Assembly (NCBI RefSeq): GCF_014132155.1
Contig: NZ_BLJQ01000012.1
Span: 1-45,169 of the forward strand
Length of the DNA: 45,169 nucleotides
Source: Gluconobacter sp. Gdi
GTDB lineage: Bacteria; Pseudomonadota; Alphaproteobacteria; Acetobacterales; Acetobacteraceae
Reading direction: 5' to 3'
Position numbers and translations under genes: made by a program. Under the pieces are notes generated by a model. The model saw only the letters and a list, made by a program, of their open reading frames with translations. It was not told the DNA's origin and made no database searches. Shown piece by piece: positions 9,654 to 18,702 of the stretch (position 1 is its first letter; the number at the start of each line of letters is the position of its first letter).

Positions 9654-9928
9654 TGGTGGGATATGACGACGACGCGGTGCCGGGCTTTCATGTCCCCGTG
9701 CATCGCTCCCTGACCGATCCGATCCTGCTCGGCGGCGCCCCACGGACGCTGGCGATCGCCAACGGCACGCTGGGCGCGGCGATCTCGCTGGGTCTGCGGC
9801 TCTGGCTGGTCGGCGCGGTGTTCTGGATCGTAGGCCACAGCCTCGCGGTCTGGGGTGCAAAACGCGATCCGCTGTTTGTCGAAGTGGGGCGGCGGCATCT
9901 CCGCTATCCCGCTTGGTTCCGGGCATGA
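9653..9928 (+). CDS. trbD: TrbD, VirB3-like inner-membrane component
   Basis: A 91-aa protein beginning MVGYDDDAVPGF with the typical VPVHRSLTDPILLGGAPR motif, followed by one long hydrophobic hairpin region (about 35-70) and a polar tail. TrbD/VirB3 proteins work with the TrbE/VirB4 ATPase during pilus assembly. It starts on the last base of trbC and ends 13 nt before trbE. Confidence 0.93.
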   Translation: MVGYDDDAVPGFHVPVHRSLTDPILLGGAPRTLAIANGTLGAAISLGLRLWLVGAVFWIVGHSLAVWGAKRDPLFVEVGRRHLRYPAWFRA

Positions 9929-9941
9929 GGAGGGCAGGGCG

Positions 9942-12386
9942 ATGATGTCCCTTGGCGAATATCGCAATCGTGCAGCACTTCTCTCGGATTACCTCCCTTG
10001 GGCAGCGCTGGTCGAAAAAGGTATTGTCCTGAACAAGGATGGCTCCTTTCAGCGCACCGCGCGCATTCGTGGTCCGGATCTGGATTCCGCCACGCCGGCC
10101 GAACTTGTCGGCGTGACTGGCCGGTTGAACAACGCCCTGCGGCGTCTCGGTTCCGGCTGGGCCGTGTTCGTGGAAGCGCAGCGAACACCTGCCACGCTCT
10201 ATCCCGAGAGTGATTTTCCCGATGCCGCCAGCCAGATGGTGGATCTGGAGCGCCGGGAACAGTTCGAGGATGAGGGCGCGCATTTCGAGAGCCGGTATTT
10301 CCTGACCGTGGTATGGCTACCACCGGCGGAATCATCAGGTCGTGCCGAGCGTTTTCTCTATGAGGGTCGGGAACACGACGGACCGGACCCGCATGGCATA
10401 CTGAATTCTTTCATTGATCGCAGCGACCGTCTTCTGGCATTGCTCGATGGATTCATGCCCGAGGCCGCGTGGCTCAATGACGGCGGGACGCTGACCTACC
10501 TGCACAGTACCATTTCGACCCGCAATCAGCGGGTCAGGGTACCGGAAATCCCGATGCATCTGGATGCGCTGCTGGTGGATCAGCCGTTGTCAGGGGGGCT
10601 GGAGCCGAAACTTGGTGATGCGTACCTGAAGACCCTGACCATCACGGGTTTTCCCAGCCGGACCTTCCCCGGAATTCTGGACGATCTCAATCGGTTGGCC
10701 ATGCCCTATCGCTGGTCAACGCGCGCGATCCTGCTCGACAAGACCGACGCGACCAAGGTTCTGACGAAGATCCGGCGTCAGTGGTTCGCAAAACGCAAAA
10801 GCATCGCGGCCATTGTTCGCGAAGTCATGACCAACGAAGCATCCGTGTTGGTGGACAATGATGCCGCCAACAAGGCGGCCGATGCCGATCTGGCGTTGCA
10901 GTCCCTCGGGGCGGATGATGTGGGGCAGGCCTACATCACTGCGACCATCACGGTCTGGGATGGCAGCGCCAGCATCGCCTCTGAAAAACTCCGCCTTGTG
11001 GAAAAAATCATTCAGGGTCGCGACTTTACCTGTATGACCGAGACTCTGAACGCGGTCGAAGCATGGCTCGGCAGCCTGCCTGGGCACGTCTACGCCAATG
11101 TGCGCCAGCCCCCGCTTTCGACGCTGAATCTGGCGCACATGATCCCGTTCTCCGCCGTCTGGGCCGGGCCGGAGCAGGATGTCCATTTCAAGGCGCCGCC
11201 GCTCTTCTACGGCAGGACCGCCGGGGCCACGCCGTTCCGGTTTTCTCTCCATGCCAGCGATGTAGGTCATACGCTGATCGCGGGACCGACGGGAGCGGGG
11301 AAGTCTGTGCTGCTGGCGCTCATAGCGCTTCAGTTCCGGCGCTATGTGGGGTCGCAGATCTTCGCCTTCGATTTCGGTGGCTCCATGCGCGCCGCAACGC
11401 TCGGCATGGGCGGCGACTGGCATGATCTCGGTGGTGGCCTGACGGACGAGAACGGGTTGGGCGTGGACGGCTTTCCCGGTGTTTCACTCCAGCCTCTGGC
11501 TCAGATTGACGATCCGGACGAGCGCAAATGGGCCAGCGAATGGCTGGGCCAGATTTTTGTCGGTGAAGGGATCGCGCTGACGCCGGAGGTGAAATCCTAT
11601 CTCTGGTCGGCCCTGAATTCCCTCGCGTCCTCGCCGGAGGAGGAGCGCACCCTGTCGGGCCTGGTCGCTCTTCTTCAGTCCAACGCACTGAAACAGGCGC
11701 TCGCACCCTACTGTCTCGGCGGTCCCTACGGTCGCCTGCTTGATGCTGACACCGAGCATCTGGGTGATGCCGATGTGGTGGTGTTCGAAACCGAAGGACT
11801 GATTGGCTCTGGTGCCGCCTCGTCCGTGCTGTCCTATCTGTTCCATCGCATTGAAGGACGGCTGGACGGACGACCCACCTTGCTGGTGATCGACGAAGGC
11901 TGGCTCGTTCTGGATGACGGGAATTTCTCCGGTCAGTTGCGTGAATGGCTGAAAACCCTGCGCAAGAAGAACGCCAGCGTCATCTTTGCCACGCAGTCTC
12001 TGTCGGACATCGCGAACTCTCCTATTGCGCCTGCGGTGGTAGAAAGCTGCCCGACACGGATATTCCTGCCCAACGAGCGCGCCATCGAACCGCAGATCAT
12101 GGCCCTCTACCGGGATTTCGGCCTCAACGACCGACAGACCGCCATCATCGCCCGCGCTGCGTCGAAACGGGAATATTACTGCCAGACCCAGCGCGGGAAC
12201 CGCCTGTTCGAACTGGGGCTCGGGCCGGTCGCGCTCGCGCTGTGTGCGGCGTCGGGGAAAGACGATCATCGGCTGATTGACGCCGTGCTGGGGGAGCATG
12301 GGCGGGAGGGTTTTCTGCCCGCGTGGTTTGAGGCGCGTGGTGTGACGTGGGTCGCGGACCTTCTGCGTCACGGAGGCGTGCCATGA
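9942..12386 (+). CDS. trbE: TrbE, VirB4-family ATPase
   Basis: An 814-aa protein, the usual size of TrbE. The Walker A motif GPTGAGKS has K454, and Walker B LLVIDEGW has D651/E652; the N-terminal half is the VirB4 CagE/TrbE domain. It supplies energy for pilus biogenesis at the inner membrane. ATG 9942 follows GGAGGG by seven bases; a second ATG is at 9945. The open frame continues upstream into trbD but in a different frame from it. The stop TGA overlaps the trbJ ATG. Confidence 0.96.
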   Translation: MMSLGEYRNRAALLSDYLPWAALVEKGIVLNKDGSFQRTARIRGPDLDSATPAELVGVTGRLNNALRRLGSGWAVFVEAQRTPATLYPESDFPDAASQMVDLERREQFEDEGAHFESRYFLTVVWLPPAESSGRAERFLYEGREHDGPDPHGILNSFIDRSDRLLALLDGFMPEAAWLNDGGTLTYLHSTISTRNQRVRVPEIPMHLDALLVDQPLSGGLEPKLGDAYLKTLTITGFPSRTFPGILDDLNRLAMPYRWSTRAILLDKTDATKVLTKIRRQWFAKRKSIAAIVREVMTNEASVLVDNDAANKAADADLALQSLGADDVGQAYITATITVWDGSASIASEKLRLVEKIIQGRDFTCMTETLNAVEAWLGSLPGHVYANVRQPPLSTLNLAHMIPFSAVWAGPEQDVHFKAPPLFYGRTAGATPFRFSLHASDVGHTLIAGPTGAGKSVLLALIALQFRRYVGSQIFAFDFGGSMRAATLGMGGDWHDLGGGLTDENGLGVDGFPGVSLQPLAQIDDPDERKWASEWLGQIFVGEGIALTPEVKSYLWSALNSLASSPEEERTLSGLVALLQSNALKQALAPYCLGGPYGRLLDADTEHLGDADVVVFETEGLIGSGAASSVLSYLFHRIEGRLDGRPTLLVIDEGWLVLDDGNFSGQLREWLKTLRKKNASVIFATQSLSDIANSPIAPAVVESCPTRIFLPNERAIEPQIMALYRDFGLNDRQTAIIARAASKREYYCQTQRGNRLFELGLGPVALALCAASGKDDHRLIDAVLGEHGREGFLPAWFEARGVTWVADLLRHGGVP

Positions 12387-13153
12387 CGGAAAGATCTTTT
12401 CGTATTCGGGCAAAATATTTCCGTAGCGGTTATGCCGCAGCTGTGGGCGCCGTTCTGCTTTTTCTCATGCCAGTCAAACCTGCCTGTGCGCAGTGGGCGG
12501 TCTATGACGGAGCCAATCACGTACAGAGCGTCCTGATTGCAGCACGCGAACTCCAGCAGATCGACAACCAGATCACATCGCTCGCCAACCAGGCGCAGAT
12601 GCTGGTCAATCAGGGTCGCAATCTCGCGACGCTCCCGCTCTCGACATTGTCGACGCTGCAATCGACGGTTTCCCAGACCACCGCCCTTCTGGCCCAGGCG
12701 CAGAACATTGCCTACAGCGTCCAGTCCGTCGAGCAGCAGTATCAGCAGGCGTACACATCCGTCTCGTCCGGCATGTCTGACAGCACCCTTTTCAGTCAGG
12801 CACAGACGCGGTGGCAGAATTCCGTCGGTGGGTTCGAGGATGCCCTGAAACTGCAGGCCCGGGTGGTCGGCAACATCCCAACCGACAGTTCGGCCGTGAC
12901 GCAACTGGTCTCGGCCAGCCAGAACTCTGCGGGTGCGTTGCAGGCGGCGCAGGCCGGAAACCAGCTTATGGCCCTGCAATCCCGTCAGTTATCTGACATT
13001 CAGGCGGAACTCGCCGCCAACGGTCGGGCTGCTGAACTGGAACGTGCCCGACAGGCTGCGAACGAAGCCGGGGCCGAGGCACAATACCAGCATTTCGCGC
13101 AGTACGACGCCTATGTTCCCGAGACTGTCTCCGTTCCCGGTTCGGGAGACTGA
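12383..13153 (+). CDS. trbJ: TrbJ, periplasmic VirB5-like transfer protein
   Basis: A 256-aa secreted protein with a signal peptide (hydrophobic 18-35, cleavage likely at ACA|QW) and long Gln/Ala-rich amphipathic helices (LQQIDNQITSLANQAQMLVNQ region), as in TrbJ/VirB5 pilus-tip proteins. It begins within the trbE stop (ATGA). In RP4 the next gene is trbK for entry exclusion; here trbL follows after three bases, so trbK is absent at this position. Confidence 0.93.
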   Translation: MTERSFRIRAKYFRSGYAAAVGAVLLFLMPVKPACAQWAVYDGANHVQSVLIAARELQQIDNQITSLANQAQMLVNQGRNLATLPLSTLSTLQSTVSQTTALLAQAQNIAYSVQSVEQQYQQAYTSVSSGMSDSTLFSQAQTRWQNSVGGFEDALKLQARVVGNIPTDSSAVTQLVSASQNSAGALQAAQAGNQLMALQSRQLSDIQAELAANGRAAELERARQAANEAGAEAQYQHFAQYDAYVPETVSVPGSGD

Positions 13154-13156
13154 TCG

Positions 13157-14563
13157 ATGGACGCCAGTAATGTCGGGATTATTGACGGGTTCCTCAACAC
13201 CTTCGAGACCACCATCGATTCCGGTTTTGGATTGCTGCGGGGCAGCGTCGTGTCCCTCGCCGGATCGCTCTCCGTCCTTGATATGCTGCTGGCCGGGCTG
13301 TTCTGGGCCTGGGCGGTGGACGAGGACATTGTCCAGCGTCTGGTCAAAAAGACGCTTTATGTCGGCTTCTTTGCCTTCGTCATCAACCATTTCAGCCATC
13401 TCTCGAGCGTCGTTTTCAACAGCTTCGCCGCGCTCGGTCTTAAAGCGGGTGGGGGAACGCTGACACTTGCCGATTTCATGCATCCGGGACGGCTGGCCGC
13501 GACCGGCCTCTCCGCCGCACAACCGCTGCTTGATGCGGCCAGCAAACTGGCGTTTTCCTTCGGCGCAATTGCCAGCATCGTACAGATCCTCGTGCTGCTT
13601 CTGTGCTGGTTCATTGTGCTGGCGGCCTTCTTCATCCTCGCGGTGCAGCTTTTCGTCGCGATTGTCGAATTCAAGCTCACCAGCCTCGCCGGGTTCGTGT
13701 TGATCCCGTTCGCCCTGTTCAACCGGACGGCCTTTCTGGCCGAGAAGGTTCTCGGGAACGTCGTTTCGTCCGGTGTGAAGATCATGGTGCTGGCCGTCAT
13801 TTCCGCCGTCGCCTCCGGCCTCTTCAAACAGTTCACGACCTCCTACGGGAACAGTTCGCCCACCATCGGACAGGCGCTGTCCGTGGTTCTGGCCTCCCTG
13901 TGCATGGTCGGGCTTGCGATTTTCGGCGGTTCACTGGCCAACGGCCTGATCTCCGGCGCCCCACAACTTGGCGCGGGTGCTGCTGTCGGCACCGGTATGG
14001 CGGTCGGCGCCATGGGAGCGGCGGCTGTCGCCGCCCCTGCCGCCATCGCCTCCGGTGGTGGCGCGGCTCTGGCCGCCACGGCAGCAGCCGCTCGTGGCGG
14101 GGCCGCTGCGGCGGGGGCGGCCTCAAGCGCCTATTCCATGGGAGCCATGAGCGCCGCGGGTGGGAGCGCGGGCGCGCGCATGGCCGCCGGGCTTGGTGGT
14201 GTCGCCCGCGCACCAGGTGCCGCAGCCATGAACGCAGCAAAGAGCAGGGCGTCCGGGGCCGCAGCGTCCATGAAACAGAGTTACGGCGCCGGTGCTCGTG
14301 GCGCCTTCACCGCAACAGGGGGGCGCTTTACCGGCGGAGCCGCTTCCGAGGCGGGTGGCGGGAATTCTGCCGGCCCGTCAGACAGCGCCGGCAAAGGTCA
14401 AGGCGGCGGCGCCGGCTCTGCTCCCGACAGCAAGCCCCCACGCTGGGCACAAAAAATGAAGCGTCGCAATGCCGCGACCCACGCGGCCGAAGCGGCCCAT
14501 GTCATCCGCTCCGCCGATGGCGGCGGTGGATCGGCAGCCATCGATCTTTCGGAGAAACAATGA
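13157..14563 (+). CDS. trbL: TrbL, polytopic inner-membrane channel protein (VirB6 family)
   Basis: A 468-aa protein with about six membrane helices between residues 25 and 265 and then a long low-complexity Ala/Gly-rich tail (about 275-440). The tail is common in TrbL proteins and varies in length. It is the VirB6 counterpart, the membrane core of the mating channel. The stop overlaps trbF by four bases. Confidence 0.94.
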   Translation: MDASNVGIIDGFLNTFETTIDSGFGLLRGSVVSLAGSLSVLDMLLAGLFWAWAVDEDIVQRLVKKTLYVGFFAFVINHFSHLSSVVFNSFAALGLKAGGGTLTLADFMHPGRLAATGLSAAQPLLDAASKLAFSFGAIASIVQILVLLLCWFIVLAAFFILAVQLFVAIVEFKLTSLAGFVLIPFALFNRTAFLAEKVLGNVVSSGVKIMVLAVISAVASGLFKQFTTSYGNSSPTIGQALSVVLASLCMVGLAIFGGSLANGLISGAPQLGAGAAVGTGMAVGAMGAAAVAAPAAIASGGGAALAATAAAARGGAAAAGAASSAYSMGAMSAAGGSAGARMAAGLGGVARAPGAAAMNAAKSRASGAAASMKQSYGAGARGAFTATGGRFTGGAASEAGGGNSAGPSDSAGKGQGGGAGSAPDSKPPRWAQKMKRRNAATHAAEAAHVIRSADGGGGSAAIDLSEKQ

Positions 14564-15246
14564 TGTTCCGTCGCTCTACCACACGCTACGGGATCACACC
14601 CGAACCCGTGACACCCTATCAACACGCAGCCCAGATCTGGGATGACCGGATCGGCTCCGCCCGTGTGCAGGCCCGTAACTGGCGGCTGATGGCTTTTGGC
14701 AGTCTGTTCCTCTCGGCAGCACTCGGGATCGGCCTGGTCTGGCAGTCCGCGCGTGGCACCATCGTCCCCTGGGTCGTGCAGGTCGACAAACTCGGCCAGA
14801 CACAGGTGATCGGCCCAGCGACCTCGGCCTATGTTCCGACCGATCCGCAGGTGTCGTGGTATCTGGCGCGCTTCATCGAAGATGTGCGTGGCCTGTCCGC
14901 CGATCCTGTCGTTGTGCGGCAGAACTGGCTGCAGGCCTACGAGTTCACCATGATTTCCGGCGCACAGGCGCTGAACGACTATGCCCGCCTCAACGACCCG
15001 TTCTCACGGGTCGGCCACGAACAGGTCGAGGTCGATGTGTCGTCGGTCATCCGGGCATCGCCCGGCAGTTTCCGCGTGGCCTGGACCGAACGGCATTACC
15101 GCGACGGCGCCTTCACGGGAACCGAACGCTGGACCGCTATTCTCACGGTCATGATCGTCACCCCACGCACGGCCGATCGCCTGCGGAAAAACCCGCTTGG
15201 CATCTATGTCACCGCCATCAACTGGTCGAAGGAACTCGGACAATGA
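14560..15246 (+). CDS. trbF: TrbF, VirB8-like bitopic scaffold
   Basis: A 228-aa protein with a short cytoplasmic N-terminus, one membrane helix (about residues 43-62) and a periplasmic VirB8/NTF2-like domain. The segment PYQHAAQIWDDRIGSARVQ is typical of TrbF. GGAG five bases before ATG 14560 supports this start (14563 also possible), although the frame remains open far upstream through trbL. Its last codon overlaps trbG. Confidence 0.94.
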   Translation: MMFRRSTTRYGITPEPVTPYQHAAQIWDDRIGSARVQARNWRLMAFGSLFLSAALGIGLVWQSARGTIVPWVVQVDKLGQTQVIGPATSAYVPTDPQVSWYLARFIEDVRGLSADPVVVRQNWLQAYEFTMISGAQALNDYARLNDPFSRVGHEQVEVDVSSVIRASPGSFRVAWTERHYRDGAFTGTERWTAILTVMIVTPRTADRLRKNPLGIYVTAINWSKELGQ

Positions 15247-16250
15247 TCCGCATGGTCTTGCGCGCCCTGCCGCTGGTGCTGCTCACCCTGTCCGCCTGTG
15301 CCGGACAGTATCATCCGCCCGCCATTCGCTATGATGATGCGGCGCGGGCTACACGCCTGCCCGATCCACCCAAACCGGTGCAGGTGGTGGAAATCGCCAG
15401 ACCTTTGCCGCTGCCGGGCCAACTGAAACGCCTGCCGTCGCGCAGCGTCCAGGCCCGGCGAGGTGCGCCGGAGGTTGCCGATCCGACCGTGCGTGTGATT
15501 CAGGCGAACGTCGCCGCCCGGATCCAGCCGACGCGGGCGGGATTTATCAATGCCGTGCAGGTTTATCCCTACAGTCCCGGCGCGCTCTATCAGGTCTACG
15601 CGTCGCCCGGTGACATTACCGACATCATGCTCCAGCCCGGCGAAAAGCTGGTCGGAAGCGGGCCGGTTGCCGCTGGTGACACCGTCCGGTGGGTGATCGG
15701 GGATACATCGAGCGGCAGTGGTACTGCCAAGCGTGTCCATATCCTGGTCAAGCCGACCCGTCCCGATCTCACGACCAATCTGATCGTCAATACCGACCGC
15801 CGGACCTACCTGGCGGAACTGCGTTCCACACCGGCGACCTACATGGCGTCCGTGTCGTGGGACTATCCCGAGGACGATCTGATCGCGCTGCACCGTCAGA
15901 ATGACGACGCCGAAGAAGAGGCTCCTGTGGATGCGGGGCTGAATCTCGACGATCTGCATTTTCGCTACGCCATACAGCCAGCAAAAGGCGGGGTGCCCCC
16001 GTGGCTGCCCTCGCGGGCTTTCGATGACGGACGCAAAGTCTATATCGCTTTCCCGAGCGGGATCGGGCAGGGGGATCTGCCACCTCTTTTCGTGCTGGGG
16101 CCGGACGGGAACCCGGCTTTGGTCAATTACCGGGTCCGCCAGAACTGGATGATCGTTGACCGCTTGTTCGCCGCGGCCGAGCTGCGTCTCGGCGACAAGA
16201 CCAGCGAGCAGCGCGTGCGCATCGTGCGCACTGACGGGCGGCCGTCATGA
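15243..16250 (+). CDS. trbG: TrbG, VirB9-like outer-membrane complex protein
   Basis: A 335-aa lipoprotein-like precursor: hydrophobic signal followed by lipobox LSAC with Cys19. The body has the beta-rich VirB9/CagX fold, with YPYSPGALYQVYASPGDITDI and the C-terminal domain near residues 235-325. VirB9 homologues form the core complex with VirB10. The lipid anchor is more usual for VirB7, so TrbG may serve both roles here. It overlaps trbF and trbI by four bases each. Confidence 0.93.
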   Translation: MIRMVLRALPLVLLTLSACAGQYHPPAIRYDDAARATRLPDPPKPVQVVEIARPLPLPGQLKRLPSRSVQARRGAPEVADPTVRVIQANVAARIQPTRAGFINAVQVYPYSPGALYQVYASPGDITDIMLQPGEKLVGSGPVAAGDTVRWVIGDTSSGSGTAKRVHILVKPTRPDLTTNLIVNTDRRTYLAELRSTPATYMASVSWDYPEDDLIALHRQNDDAEEEAPVDAGLNLDDLHFRYAIQPAKGGVPPWLPSRAFDDGRKVYIAFPSGIGQGDLPPLFVLGPDGNPALVNYRVRQNWMIVDRLFAAAELRLGDKTSEQRVRIVRTDGRPS

Positions 16251-17482
16251 GCGAGGACAGAGAAGAGGGGGCAGGGCAGGACACCGCTCCACGCCCTGAT
16301 CAGAATGCCCCGCCCAATGGGGGAAACCCGGCCCCACCGGCGACGCCTCCCGATCTGCGCCTCCGTGCCGAGCGTCCACGCGTCGTGCGTCTGTCGCGGA
16401 CGGTGATCTGGTCACTCGGGGGGATCGGCGTCATCGTCGTGGCGTTCGCCCTCGGATATGCGTTGGAAGCCAGCCATCGAGCGCCGTCAGCATCAGTCGG
16501 TCCGGACAATGCGTCCCCACCATCTGCGGCAGGTCTGGACAACCTCCCGAAAGATTATTCCAATGTGCCCAGGCTCGGACCCGCGCTTCCCGGTGATCTG
16601 GGCAGGCCAATCCTCAACGCGCAGCGGCAGGGCAAATCAATCCCTGCCAATGCGATCGGCAACGAGGATGCGCGTCGGGCTCAGCAGGAAATTGATGCCG
16701 CCATTGGCAGCAAACTGTTTGCCTCAGTCGATGTGCGTGATCAGCATGACGTGCAGCCGGCTTCATCTGCGACCTCAGCGTCCCCTGGCCAGGGTGCAGG
16801 AACGACCAGCACCGGACCACAGGCAGAGAACCGGGCCTTTCTCGCGGGTCAACCTGACCGGCAGACCATCAGCCCCGATCGGATTTTGCCGCTCCTCTCC
16901 CCTTACGTGCTTCAGGCCGGAACGGTCATTGCGGGCGCGCTGAACACGAAGATCAGTTCCGATCTTCCGGGCCAGATCGTCGGGCACGTCACCCAGAACG
17001 TCTATGACAGCCCGACAGGGCGCTATCTCCTGATCCCGCAGGGCAGTACGCTGTTCGGTGCCTATAACAGCGGCATTTCCTTCGGGCAGCAACGCACCCA
17101 GATCATCTGGACCCGGCTGATTTTCCCGGACGGCGAAAGCCTCGTGCTGGAGAAACTGCCCGGCGCCGACGCGATCGGCCAGTCCGGCCTGTCGGACGAG
17201 GTGAACAACCACTGGGGCCAGTTGTTCAAAGCCGCACTGGTGACCACGCTGCTCAGCGTCGGGTCGGAAGCTGGCACGAGCCAGAGCGAGAACAATCTCG
17301 CCCAGGCCATTCGCAGTGGCGCCAGCAACGGGTTCTCTCAGGTGGGATACCGGCTGGTCGACCGCTCACTCGATATTCAGCCAACCCTCACCGACCGTCC
17401 CGGTCTGCCGTTCACGCTTCTGCTGGGGCGCGACCTGATACTCAAACCTTATGTTGCGAAAGGAGAACATCGCAATGGATAA
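16247..17482 (+). CDS. trbI: TrbI, VirB10-like channel protein
   Basis: A 411-aa protein with a Pro-rich cytoplasmic N-terminus, a single membrane helix (about residues 52-70), a periplasmic linker and a VirB10/TrbI C-terminal domain (about 215-405, with YLLIPQGSTLFGAYNSGISFGQ as its signature region). It spans from the inner to the outer membrane and completes the mating channel. Its stop overlaps the next gene by eight bases. Confidence 0.95.
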   Translation: MSEDREEGAGQDTAPRPDQNAPPNGGNPAPPATPPDLRLRAERPRVVRLSRTVIWSLGGIGVIVVAFALGYALEASHRAPSASVGPDNASPPSAAGLDNLPKDYSNVPRLGPALPGDLGRPILNAQRQGKSIPANAIGNEDARRAQQEIDAAIGSKLFASVDVRDQHDVQPASSATSASPGQGAGTTSTGPQAENRAFLAGQPDRQTISPDRILPLLSPYVLQAGTVIAGALNTKISSDLPGQIVGHVTQNVYDSPTGRYLLIPQGSTLFGAYNSGISFGQQRTQIIWTRLIFPDGESLVLEKLPGADAIGQSGLSDEVNNHWGQLFKAALVTTLLSVGSEAGTSQSENNLAQAIRSGASNGFSQVGYRLVDRSLDIQPTLTDRPGLPFTLLLGRDLILKPYVAKGEHRNG

Positions 17483-17714
17483 GCTTCGTATCACCGCAAT
17501 TCCCGACAGTCGTCCTGTCCGGATGACGATTGCCTTTCCCGCGGACATTCATCGTGACCTTCTTCTGTATGCCCGTTTTCTCGCGGAGGAGAATGGCGAC
17601 GACACCAATGTCGGCAAGAACCCGGCCCGTCTGGTTCCAATTATGGTGGCCCGGTTCATCGAACGTGATCGTGTGTTCCTCAAGAAACGGAAGGAGGAAG
17701 GCGAAAAACCCTGA
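17475..17714 (+). CDS. DUF2274 family protein
   Basis: A 79-aa protein (MDKLRITAIPDSRPVRM...) with AGGAG nine bases before its ATG, overlapping trbI. DUF2274 genes routinely close trb operons in alphaproteobacterial elements. The pattern of a beta strand followed by two helices may indicate a small ribbon-helix-helix type DNA-binding protein; no function is known to me. It is the last gene of the conjugation block before cargo begins. Confidence 0.88.
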   Translation: MDKLRITAIPDSRPVRMTIAFPADIHRDLLLYARFLAEENGDDTNVGKNPARLVPIMVARFIERDRVFLKKRKEEGEKP

Positions 17715-17721
17715 AAGTGAA

Positions 17722-17750
17722 TAGCCAATAAACGGACCGTTCTGTATTGT
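17722..17750 (+). promoter_or_regulatory. Second TetR-type operator inside a promoter
   Basis: AACGGACCGTT at 17731-17741 is identical to the core at 2360-2370. It lies between a weak -35 (TAGCCA, 17722-17727) and TATTGT (17745-17750), with the same offset from the -35 as the first site. The palindrome ends 69 nt before the ATG at 17812, against 67 nt at the first site. Control by the TetR encoded at 3678 is inferred. Confidence 0.6.
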
Positions 17751-17811
17751 TGCTCGGAGATGCTACGTGGCATGTTTGCCTCATTCAGTTCCGACATGAC
17801 GGATCACGACG

Positions 17812-18702
17812 ATGGATAACACGGCGACCGCATTTCACGAGGGCGAACGGCGTGCGCAGGCACTGGCTGGCGTGGCCGCACCTTCGAGCACTTTCATTCG
17901 CTCCTTCATGACAGAGCAGCATCGCACGTTCTTTGCATCGCTGCCTTATGTCGTGCTGGGTGCCCTTTCTCCCGACGGCTGGCCGGTTGCAACGCTTGCT
18001 ACCGGCGTGCCCGGCTTTCTCTCAAGTCCTGACGAGATAACACTTCATCTCGCCTGGCATCCCCTATCAGGAGATCCTGTGGCTGAAGCGCTGGCGCCGG
18101 AACGCCCGATCGCGATCCTCGGGATCGAGTTTGCGACACGCCGACGCAACCGCGCCAACGGCACCGTTCTGGCGAACGACGCGGACGGCATCCGGATGCG
18201 CGTTCTGCAGAGTTTCGGAAACTGTCCAAAATATATCCGCCCACGTGAGCCACGATCGCTGCTTCGATTACCCGGTGCCGTGGAGAGATATCCGGCACCA
18301 GACGCTGAGGCGCGCGACGTCATCATGACCGCCAGCACATTCTTCATCGCCTCCTGCGCATCGTCTGTCGTCCACGGCGGCATGGATGTCTCGCATCGCG
18401 GCGGACCATCAGGTTTTGTGCAGCTCAACGGTGATGTCCTGACTGTTCCGGATTACCCAGGTAATCGTTATTTCAACACGTTTGGAAACTTTCTGGAAAA
18501 TCCTCGGGCTGGTCTTCTCTTCATCAATTTCGACAACGGTGATCTTCTGCATCTGACGGGTGAGGCGTCTGTTTCGTGGAGCGGTGCAGGGCGTTCGTTT
18601 GATGTGCGTATTCGAGAGGTGATCCGACGCAGGAAGGCTCTGTCGCTCGGTTGGGTGGAGGGACCTGATATTGGGATCGTATCGTCGAGCCACGACGTAT
18701 GA
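17812..18702 (+). CDS. Pyridoxamine 5'-phosphate oxidase-like flavin-binding protein
   Basis: A 296-aa protein with a split-barrel PNPOx-like fold: the LPYVVLGALSPDGWPVATLATG strand pair near residues 43-65, then FLENPRAGLLFINFDNGDLLHLTGEA near 225-255. Such proteins bind FMN, F420 or heme and reduce or sequester small oxidants; the substrate here is unknown. The gene shares its stop with the EamA exporter start (ATGA), so they are cotranscribed, and a TetR-type palindrome precedes it. Together they suggest a detoxification pair. Confidence 0.85.
   Translation: MDNTATAFHEGERRAQALAGVAAPSSTFIRSFMTEQHRTFFASLPYVVLGALSPDGWPVATLATGVPGFLSSPDEITLHLAWHPLSGDPVAEALAPERPIAILGIEFATRRRNRANGTVLANDADGIRMRVLQSFGNCPKYIRPREPRSLLRLPGAVERYPAPDAEARDVIMTASTFFIASCASSVVHGGMDVSHRGGPSGFVQLNGDVLTVPDYPGNRYFNTFGNFLENPRAGLLFINFDNGDLLHLTGEASVSWSGAGRSFDVRIREVIRRRKALSLGWVEGPDIGIVSSSHDV

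Noticed and set aside
13603-14559. Upstream extension of the trbF frame
   Set aside because: It is the out-of-frame shadow of trbL, Arg-rich, and trbF has its own start with GGAG.
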